Shown here one piece after another: positions 6,399 through 10,805 of a DNA stretch of 10,805 bases. Location: the NCBI GenBank assembly GCA_031268525.1, contig JAIRXA010000067.1, positions 1 through 10,805 of the forward strand, given 5' to 3'. How positions within the stretch are numbered: the first letter of the stretch is position 1; every line of letters starts with the position of its first letter. Under the pieces are notes generated by a model. That model was not told the origin of the DNA. It did no database searches and was given only the letters and a program-made list of their open reading frames with translations. Source of the DNA: Coriobacteriales bacterium. GTDB taxonomy: Bacteria > Actinomycetota > Coriobacteriia > Coriobacteriales > UBA8131. Made by a program: the position numbers and the translations under genes.

Positions 6399-7956
6399 AA
6401 GCCGGATGCCCGCCTTGCAGACTGCCTGGCGGGAAAGCTTCGAGCGCCTGGACGGCGATCGCGAGGGACGCCTGCGCGCACAGACCTATCTCAACGCCTC
6501 TACCGCCATCTATCACGACAGCGTCGTGCCAATCGGCGCGATTCCGAAACTCTACGACACGGCGACCCTGCAGCAATTTGACGAACTTGTCAAAACCCTG
6601 AATGCGATTCTGGAAAAGGTCATGCGCCGTTTCCGGGAAGATGCCTCCTATCGTTCGCTCTTCGGCTTCTCGCCGATGTTGGAGCGCCTCATCATGCTGC
6701 CGACCGGCTACGAGCGCCTGATCCCCATCATGCGTGCCGACATCTTCTGGAACGAGCAGACGGGCGCGTTTCAATTCTGTGAGCTGAACACCGATGGCAC
6801 CTCAGCCATGAACGAGGACCGCGAAGGCGCCAATGCGCTGGCGCTCACCACCACCTACGCCGAGCTTGCGCCCCTTCTTCATGTGACCCCCCAGGAGCTC
6901 TTCGATCCCTGGGTCGAAGCCTTTGAGCGCATCTACCGCTCAAGCGAGCAGGCGGTGGCAGACCCTGTGGTCGCCATCGTTGATTACGGAGCCTCTGCGA
7001 CCATTTTTGAGTTTCGCGAGTTCCGCCGCCGCTTTGAGGAGGCGGGACTGCGCTGTCTGATCTGCGACATCCCCTCACTTCAGTACCGAGACGGCGCCCT
7101 GTACGGCAATGACATCGATCCTGATCACCCGGCGCATATGCTACCCCTGCGCATCGACGCCATCTATCGCCGCGCGGTAAGCGCTGAGATCGTTGCCGAG
7201 CTTGAGACCAGCGCAGCCCGCGATCGGGGGGCCTGGGCGCTCGTTGGCGCCACCGAGGATCGCTCCGTATGCCTGATCGGTGGCTTTGTCACCCACATAG
7301 CCCACGCCAAGCAGTTGTTCTCCGTCCTCCATCTACCAGAAACACACGCCCTGCTGAACTCTGAAGAAGTCGCGTTTGTCCAAAGACACGTGCCCTATAC
7401 GACGCGCCTCGATTCGGCCCATGTCGATCTGGGAACTGTCAAACTTGATCGCAAGCAATGGATCATCAAGCCAGAAGATGGCTATGCCTCCCAGGGGGTC
7501 TTTGCCGGTGTCGATTACTCTGCGAGCGACTGGACGGCGCTGATTGACGAACACGCTGGCGGAGCGACAGGTGGCGCAACAGGGGGCGCCAGCGCAACAG
7601 GGGACGGTTCTGTGTTGCGCTCCCTGGCAGGGGACAGCACAGAGGGCACAGGCAGGAGCGAAGGCGGCGAGGACGGAGCTGGAGGCGGCTACGTCGTCCA
7701 GAGCTACGTACGGCAATACGCGACACCGAATATCCGCGTCGATGACCCGGATGGCACCATAGAGCCGTGGAATATCCTGACCGGGCTCTACGTGTATGAT
7801 GGGCGTTTCAGCGGCATCTTCGTGCGAGCGGGGCAGAAGGGGATCATCGTCGGCACTGCGGGCGGAATTACGGTACCTGCTCTGCTTGCCGACTACGACG
7901 ACAGCAGCGGCCTCGCCTTACGTACCCGCGAAGCTCAACGAGAGGACTCGGTATGA
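6391..7956 (+). CDS. Glutathionylspermidine-synthase-like ATP-grasp ligase
   Basis: The protein is 521 residues. The ATG at 6391 lies inside the end of the ligase gene, with AGGA about 9-10 bases upstream. It resembles the synthetase (ATP-grasp) domain of glutathionylspermidine synthases: a nucleotide/metal-binding block FWNEQTGAFQFCELNTDGTSAMNEDREGANAL (E131, N133), a pre-grasp region VVAIVDYGASATIFEFREFRRRFEEAGLRC, the ATP-binding lysine block WIIKPEDGYASQGVF (K360), and a C-terminal grasp domain with NILTGLYVYDGRFSGIFVRAGQKGIIVGTAGG. There is no amidase domain. Such enzymes activate a carboxylate as acyl phosphate and join it to an amine. Coupling to the upstream gene suggests that gamma-glutamylcysteine is the acid partner; the amine is unknown. 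Residues about 389-433 are a Gly/Ala/Thr/Ser-rich insertion absent from the fold and partly encoded by a palindrome. The stop overlaps gltX by ATGA. Confidence 0.82.
   Translation: MTESRMPALQTAWRESFERLDGDREGRLRAQTYLNASTAIYHDSVVPIGAIPKLYDTATLQQFDELVKTLNAILEKVMRRFREDASYRSLFGFSPMLERLIMLPTGYERLIPIMRADIFWNEQTGAFQFCELNTDGTSAMNEDREGANALALTTTYAELAPLLHVTPQELFDPWVEAFERIYRSSEQAVADPVVAIVDYGASATIFEFREFRRRFEEAGLRCLICDIPSLQYRDGALYGNDIDPDHPAHMLPLRIDAIYRRAVSAEIVAELETSAARDRGAWALVGATEDRSVCLIGGFVTHIAHAKQLFSVLHLPETHALLNSEEVAFVQRHVPYTTRLDSAHVDLGTVKLDRKQWIIKPEDGYASQGVFAGVDYSASDWTALIDEHAGGATGGATGGASATGDGSVLRSLAGDSTEGTGRSEGGEDGAGGGYVVQSYVRQYATPNIRVDDPDGTIEPWNILTGLYVYDGRFSGIFVRAGQKGIIVGTAGGITVPALLADYDDSSGLALRTREAQREDSV
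7574..7621. repeat. REP-like palindrome and 12-bp direct repeat inside a coding region
   Basis: AGCGCAACA (7591-7599) is exactly inverted at 7613-7621 (TGTTGCGCT) around a 13-base loop GGGGACGGTTCTG. The 12-mer GCGCAACAGGGG occurs twice, at 7574-7585 and 7592-7603 (18-base period, so in frame), and a related GCAGGGGACAGCACA follows at about 7627-7641. The GGGGACGGTTCTGTGTT core matches a REP family that I remember from many Gram-positive genomes. It lies in the ATP-grasp gene without breaking the frame, and is translated as a Gly/Ala/Thr-rich loop. Confidence 0.6.
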
Positions 7957-8036
7957 CCTCGAAGCACGAAGCGGTGAGCCCGAAGCACGGAGCTATGATC
8001 CCAGATCACGAAGTTATGACCTCGGATCACGAAGCG
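7953..8036 (+). repeat. Four 21-bp tandem repeats at the 5' end of gltX
   Basis: Units begin at 7953, 7974, 7995 and 8016 and encode MTSKHEA, VSPKHGA, MIPDHEV and MTSDHEA. Units 1 and 4 match at 19 of 21 bases. Each unit opens with ATG or GTG, so every copy brings a possible start codon and gain or loss of a copy leaves the frame intact. Only the first unit has a clear ribosome site in front of it. Confidence 0.85.
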
Positions 8037-9692
8037 GTATCCAGGCGTCCGGTACGCGTGCGTTTTGCGCCCTCCCCCACAGGCAAACTGCACATTGGCG
8101 GAGCGCGCACCGCGATCTATAACTGGGCCTTTGCCAGACGGCATGGCGGAGCTTTCGTCCTGCGCATCGAGGATACCGACCCCGAGCGCTCGACTCCAGA
8201 AAACACCGCTCAGATAATCCGCTCCCTGCACTGGCTTGGACTTGATTGGGATGAGGGCCCTGAAAGAGGCGGCGAGTTCGGCCCCTATCTGCAGACTGAA
8301 CGCTTTGACAGTTACCGAGAGACGCTGGAACACCTGAAGCAGCACGATGCCGTCTACCCCTGCTTCTGCACCCCCGAGGAGCTGGCTGCAAGGCGCGAGA
8401 GGGCGATGACATCCCAAACCTACAGCGGCTACGACCGCACCTGCCGCAGTATCCCGTCCGAGGAGGCGGCGGTACGCATCGCCGCGGGCGAGGCACACAC
8501 CTGGCGTCTGAAAGTGCCGCTCGACCGGGGGCCCGTGACCTGGGACGACGAGGTTTTTGGTAGGGTGAGCGTGCCCGCCGACCAGCTCGACGATTTCATT
8601 CTCATGCGCAGCGACAACACACCGACCTATAACTATGTGGTCGTCATCGACGACTACCTGATGCAGATAAGCCATGTCATCCGTGGCGACGATCACCTTT
8701 CCAACACACCGAAGCAGATACTTGTCTACGAGGCTCTGGGAGCGGAGATACCTCGCTTCGCTCACCTCTCGATGATCCTCGGAGGCGATGGCAAGCGCCT
8801 CTCCAAACGCCAGGGTGCGACAAGCGTCGAACTCTACCGCGACAGGGGCTACCTGCCCCAGGCTCTTCTCAACTATCTTGCCCTGCTCGGCTGGTCGCTG
8901 GACGGCGAAACCACGCTCATCGACGCAGAGGGCTTGACGAGCAACTTCTCCCTGGAGCGCGTCTCCAAGAACCCGGCGGTCTTTGACAAGGCAAAGCTGG
9001 ACTGGATGAACAGCGCCTATATCAGGGAGTTGGGGGCCAAAGCCTTCGTAGACTGGCTTGAGCCCTGGTTGGTAGACTGGGGTTTTACGCGCGAGGGTAG
9101 GGTCGCATGGAGCTGGGACGCGGACGCCGACCTGTGTCTGGGCTCGGCCGAGCGGGCACTGCGTTTTGGCAGACCTGCCTCACCGGAGGAGGTCGTCGCC
9201 GATGTGACCGCCCATCGGGCGTGGTACGAGGGTATCTATCCACTCGTATGTGAGCGCGCACGCACTCTGGCCGAGGTCTGCCCGATGGTTGCTTTCCTGT
9301 TCTCCGGAGAGGCCGTACTGCTCGATGAGCGTTCTATGGAGAAATGCCTGCGCTTTGAGGGTGTGGCCGATGTGCTGACACGGGTGATCACCGCGTTGAG
9401 CGACGAGCGCCTTATATGGAGGGAAGCCGCGATTGAAGCTGCCCTGCGCGCCCTGCCCGAAGAATTGGGCGTCAAGCCAAAGACGCTCTTCCAGGCGGTA
9501 CGCGTGGCTGTCTGCGGCAACATGGTTTCCCCACCCCTGTTTGGCTCCCTGGAGCTCTTGGGACGCGAGCACATCCTTACTCGCCTGGAAAACGCCCTCC
9601 AGCCCTCTAGCCCTCTCGTCCCCCTGTCCCAGACTCCATGCCCTGCCCCTGTTTCGCGACCTCTATCCTCCGGTGTATCGCAAAACTCTTAA
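7953..9692 (+). CDS. gltX: Glutamyl-tRNA synthetase
   Basis: The enzyme charges tRNA-Glu with glutamate using ATP in the cytoplasm. The start at 7953 has AGAGGA 6 bases upstream and overlaps the previous stop (ATGA). The class I signature FAPSPTGKLHIGG places HIGG at residues 47-50, and the KMSKS equivalent is KRLSK (281-285). A zinc-site pattern is kept (C137-x-C139, Y160, C164). The catalytic core, including DDFILMRSDNTPTYNYVVVIDD and HVIRGDDHLSNTPKQ, is intact, and the helical anticodon-binding domain ends at RLENAL (about 549). Two oddities: residues 1-28 are four tandem seven-residue repeats, and residues 550-579 are a Ser/Pro-rich tail beyond the usual end. At 579 residues it is long for the family (about 470-510). 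It is the third gene of the ligase operon and shares glutamate as substrate with the first. Whether it is glutamate-specific or also charges tRNA-Gln cannot be seen here. Confidence 0.96.
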   Translation: MTSKHEAVSPKHGAMIPDHEVMTSDHEAVSRRPVRVRFAPSPTGKLHIGGARTAIYNWAFARRHGGAFVLRIEDTDPERSTPENTAQIIRSLHWLGLDWDEGPERGGEFGPYLQTERFDSYRETLEHLKQHDAVYPCFCTPEELAARRERAMTSQTYSGYDRTCRSIPSEEAAVRIAAGEAHTWRLKVPLDRGPVTWDDEVFGRVSVPADQLDDFILMRSDNTPTYNYVVVIDDYLMQISHVIRGDDHLSNTPKQILVYEALGAEIPRFAHLSMILGGDGKRLSKRQGATSVELYRDRGYLPQALLNYLALLGWSLDGETTLIDAEGLTSNFSLERVSKNPAVFDKAKLDWMNSAYIRELGAKAFVDWLEPWLVDWGFTREGRVAWSWDADADLCLGSAERALRFGRPASPEEVVADVTAHRAWYEGIYPLVCERARTLAEVCPMVAFLFSGEAVLLDERSMEKCLRFEGVADVLTRVITALSDERLIWREAAIEAALRALPEELGVKPKTLFQAVRVAVCGNMVSPPLFGSLELLGREHILTRLENALQPSSPLVPLSQTPCPAPVSRPLSSGVSQNS

Positions 9693-10001
9693 GATTTGGG
9701 TCTTTGTTGTACGAGATTAACGTTAGTAGCGATTTGAGGGCATAAGAGGCCGACCTCCAAAACAGCTATTCGTAGCAACAATTTATCTACCAGTCAGTTT
9801 ACATTTTTCGATAAAAGTTAAAGATGGGTAACTCGCTACTAACGTCAATCTCGTACAGATTTACTCATGATTCGCAAAAATCTGAAGAGGAGTGCCTGAG
9901 AGCAGGTGTGCTCTGAGCTTTAGTTGACGGGAAGTGGAGTTGGGATCGCGAGGTTTGAGGCGCTTTTCGAGTCTTTTTGTTACATCCTGGCTGGCGCTCT
10001 C
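9693..10001. other. Intergenic region between convergent gltX and relE
   Basis: These 309 bases hold no credible gene with a start codon. They contain the 25-bp inverted-repeat structure (9708-9857), a weak stem CAGATTT/AAATCTG (9856-9862 and 9878-9884), a small hairpin AGAGCA-GGTG-TGCTCT at about 9899-9914, and, on the minus strand, an open stretch of 46 codons that continues the relE frame after its stop. The first half is AT-rich compared with the neighbouring genes, which fits acquired or element-derived DNA. No classic GC-stem plus T-tract terminator is obvious for gltX. Confidence 0.55.
9708..9857. repeat. 150-bp element bounded by 25-bp inverted repeats (MITE-like)
   Basis: Positions 9708-9732 begin TGTACGAGATTAACGTTAGT and end AGCGA; 9833-9857 is the reverse complement with a single mismatch (A to G), i.e. 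24 of 25. The outer ends are TGT and ACA, as in many IS3-, IS21- and IS481-type termini. The 100-base interior is AT-rich without a reading frame. I find no direct duplication immediately flanking the ends. It could be a non-autonomous element, or a long hairpin ending the convergent gltX and relE transcripts. Confidence 0.7.
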
Positions 10002-10277
10002 TCATAGGTTGCGGTAGACGATACTACGATGCCCAAGCTTAAATATCTCAATGACCACTTTGTCGTCGTCAATGATCCCCAAAATTCTGTAGGTCCCCAC
10101 ACGCCAACGCCAGCCGCCCTCCGTTCCAGCCAGCGCTTTTCCATCGCCTACCAGCCTCGGATTTGCACAGCCCTCCAGCTTGTCCAGTATCCAATGCGCG
10201 ACAATGGACTGCGCCTTGGCATCCAATTTTGAGAGCGCTTTCTCTGCGTTCCTCTTGATGATGACATGGTAGGCCAT
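10002..10277 (-). CDS. relE: RelE/ParE-family toxin
   Basis: The toxin is 91 residues, a typical length. RelE proteins are mRNA interferases that cut mRNA in the ribosomal A site and so stop translation. The family pattern is clear: an N-terminal YHVIIKRNAEKALSKLD helix start, WRWRVGTYRILGIIDDDKVV (R57, R59, R64) and the C-terminal GHRSIVYRNL with R84 and Y88, residues corresponding to the catalytic Arg/Tyr of Escherichia coli RelE. The ATG shares one base with the antitoxin stop (TGATG), a usual translational coupling. Nothing suggests inactivation. The assignment to RelE rather than ParE rests on the C-terminal HRxxVYR motif. Confidence 0.92.
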   Translation of the reverse strand: MAYHVIIKRNAEKALSKLDAKAQSIVAHWILDKLEGCANPRLVGDGKALAGTEGGWRWRVGTYRILGIIDDDKVVIEIFKLGHRSIVYRNL

Positions 10278-10507
10278 CAGGCTATCCCGTATGTATCCAT
10301 CAGCTCTACAATACTTATACCCTCGTCGTCCACGTCGGTCTCGGCGATTGCCTTTTGCAAGTCACGGGCGTCCATCTCGTCTTCCAGACGCTCCAGCGTC
10401 CACTGCCTGACCTGCGCCGAGAAGGTCACGCCATTCAGGTTTGCAAACGCCCCTATCCATTCTTTCTCTTCTGGCTCAAAGCGAATGGCTGTCATAGTCT
10501 TGCTCAT
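10277..10507 (-). CDS. relB: RelB-family antitoxin
   Basis: The antitoxin is 76 residues from the ATG at 10507, which has GGAG about 7 bases upstream; a longer frame to 10540 has no ribosome site. Residues 5-10 (MTAIRF) form the DNA-contacting strand of a ribbon-helix-helix fold, followed by helices at about 11-25 and 28-47 (FSAQVRQWTLERLEDEMD). The acidic C-terminal part (51-76, ending GISIVELMDTYGIA) should wrap the toxin. It neutralises the RelE toxin encoded next and, by family knowledge, represses its own promoter; a candidate operator lies just upstream. Confidence 0.88.
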   Translation of the reverse strand: MSKTMTAIRFEPEEKEWIGAFANLNGVTFSAQVRQWTLERLEDEMDARDLQKAIAETDVDDEGISIVELMDTYGIA

Positions 10508-10531
10508 ATATGCTCCAATCAGTATACATCG

Positions 10532-10547
10532 TAAACACAATAGTTTA
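10532..10547. promoter_or_regulatory. Candidate RelB operator
   Basis: TAAAC-ACAATA-GTTTA is a perfect 5-bp-arm palindrome 24 bases before the relB start, with a near-palindromic GTATACATCGTAAAC beside it (10522-10536). Ribbon-helix-helix antitoxins bind such short palindromes to shut off their operon. No convincing -35/-10 pair could be assigned. Confidence 0.3.
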
Positions 10548-10577
10548 GATGATACCGTCCTGGCACGCTCAGGTCAA

Positions 10578-10627
10578 GGCCTGCAGCCTGCGCCGCGGCC
10601 TGTGCGCAGACATTTCTGCTGGAGGCC
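10578..10627 (-). terminator. Nested GC-rich hairpin, possible terminator or repeat
   Basis: On the minus strand GGCCTCCAGC pairs with GCTGCAGGCC (one C:C mismatch), and within it CTGCGC pairs with GCGCAG around a 10-base loop. It lies 46 bases after the stop of the partial gene at the right edge and before relB, the expected place for a terminator, but has no T-tract. It could instead be a palindromic repeat unit. Confidence 0.4.
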
Positions 10628-10673
10628 GTAGGGGCGAGAGATTGTAGGGACAGACATCAGTTCACCCGACATC

Positions 10674-10805
10674 TCACAGGGGCAGACAGACCACCGAGTT
10701 GAGGTAGTGATCCTCTTCCTGCGAATGAAAGATGATGCGGTGCAAGATGTCGCCCGTGACCGTAAGGTTGTGATGTTTCGCTGTAAGCAGGGCATCGCTC
10801 AGGAT
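10674..10805 (-). CDS. Partial gene, C-terminal 43 residues, unidentified
   Basis: A minus-strand frame enters from the right edge and ends with TGA at 10674-10676. It reads ILSDALLTAKHHNLTVTGD, then ILHRIIFHSQEEDHYLNSVV, then CLPL. The start lies outside the window. The sequence has a normal protein composition with alternating hydrophobic and polar residues, unlike the Arg/Ser/Thr-rich translations of the other frames here, so I take it as the true end of a gene. I do not recognise the family. Confidence 0.6.
   Translation of the reverse strand: MLSDALLTAKHHNLTVTGDILHRIIFHSQEEDHYLNSVVCLPL

Noticed and set aside
7935..8765. A 276-codon minus-strand open frame opposite the start of gltX
   Set aside because: It is antisense to the catalytic core of gltX and shows no domain; its repeated FVIRGHN/FVLRGH motif is just the complement of the 21-bp repeats.
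9885..9985. Possible riboswitch or ribozyme: GTGCCTGAGA recalls a TPP element, and TTTAGTTGACGGGAAGTGG recalls the glmS core
   Set aside because: The TPP sequence lacks the second conserved block, and the glmS resemblance breaks down in the pairing around TTGACG and in the downstream core. No glmS or thiamine gene follows.
10574..10795. A 73-codon minus-strand frame at the right edge
   Set aside because: Its composition is Arg/Ser/Thr-rich and it overlaps the more protein-like frame that ends at 10674.

Overview
The window is GC-rich, tightly packed bacterial chromosome with leaderless-looking or GTG starts and overlapping genes. The glutamyl-tRNA synthetase and S-adenosylmethionine synthetase sequences, the plant/actinobacterial-type glutamate-cysteine ligase and the RelBE pair suggest a high-GC Gram-positive, most likely an actinobacterium of the Coriobacteriia. 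That placement is from memory of protein flavour, not from a search. Position 1 coincides with the outer end of a perfect inverted repeat and the right edge cuts a gene, so the window may be a whole contig broken at repeats.

Left half (about 177-4897, minus strand): metK is followed by four genes that look co-transcribed: an SPFH-domain protein with a C-terminal SHOCT domain, a double zinc-ribbon protein with a C-terminal membrane anchor, a small membrane protein, and a second, smaller zinc-ribbon protein with a C-terminal anchor. The composition recalls the Bacillus subtilis ydjG-ydjI (PspA-associated) membrane-stress module, but the gene set differs and no pspA is present. A 16-bp perfect inverted repeat and repeat-like sequence lie beyond the last gene.

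Middle (about 4992-9692, plus strand, divergent from metK): a GCS2-type glutamate-cysteine ligase, a glutathionylspermidine-synthase-like ATP-grasp ligase and gltX overlap one another (8 bp, then 4 bp) and form one operon. The first two could make gamma-glutamylcysteine and then join its free carboxylate to an unknown amine, giving an unidentified low-molecular-weight thiol. All three proteins carry low-complexity insertions or tandem-repeat extensions at loops or ends; one insertion encodes a REP-like palindrome.

Right end (9693-10805): a non-coding stretch with a 150-bp structure bounded by 25-bp inverted repeats (one mismatch), then a relB-relE toxin-antitoxin pair on the minus strand, a nested hairpin, and the C-terminal 43 codons of an unidentified minus-strand gene running off the window.
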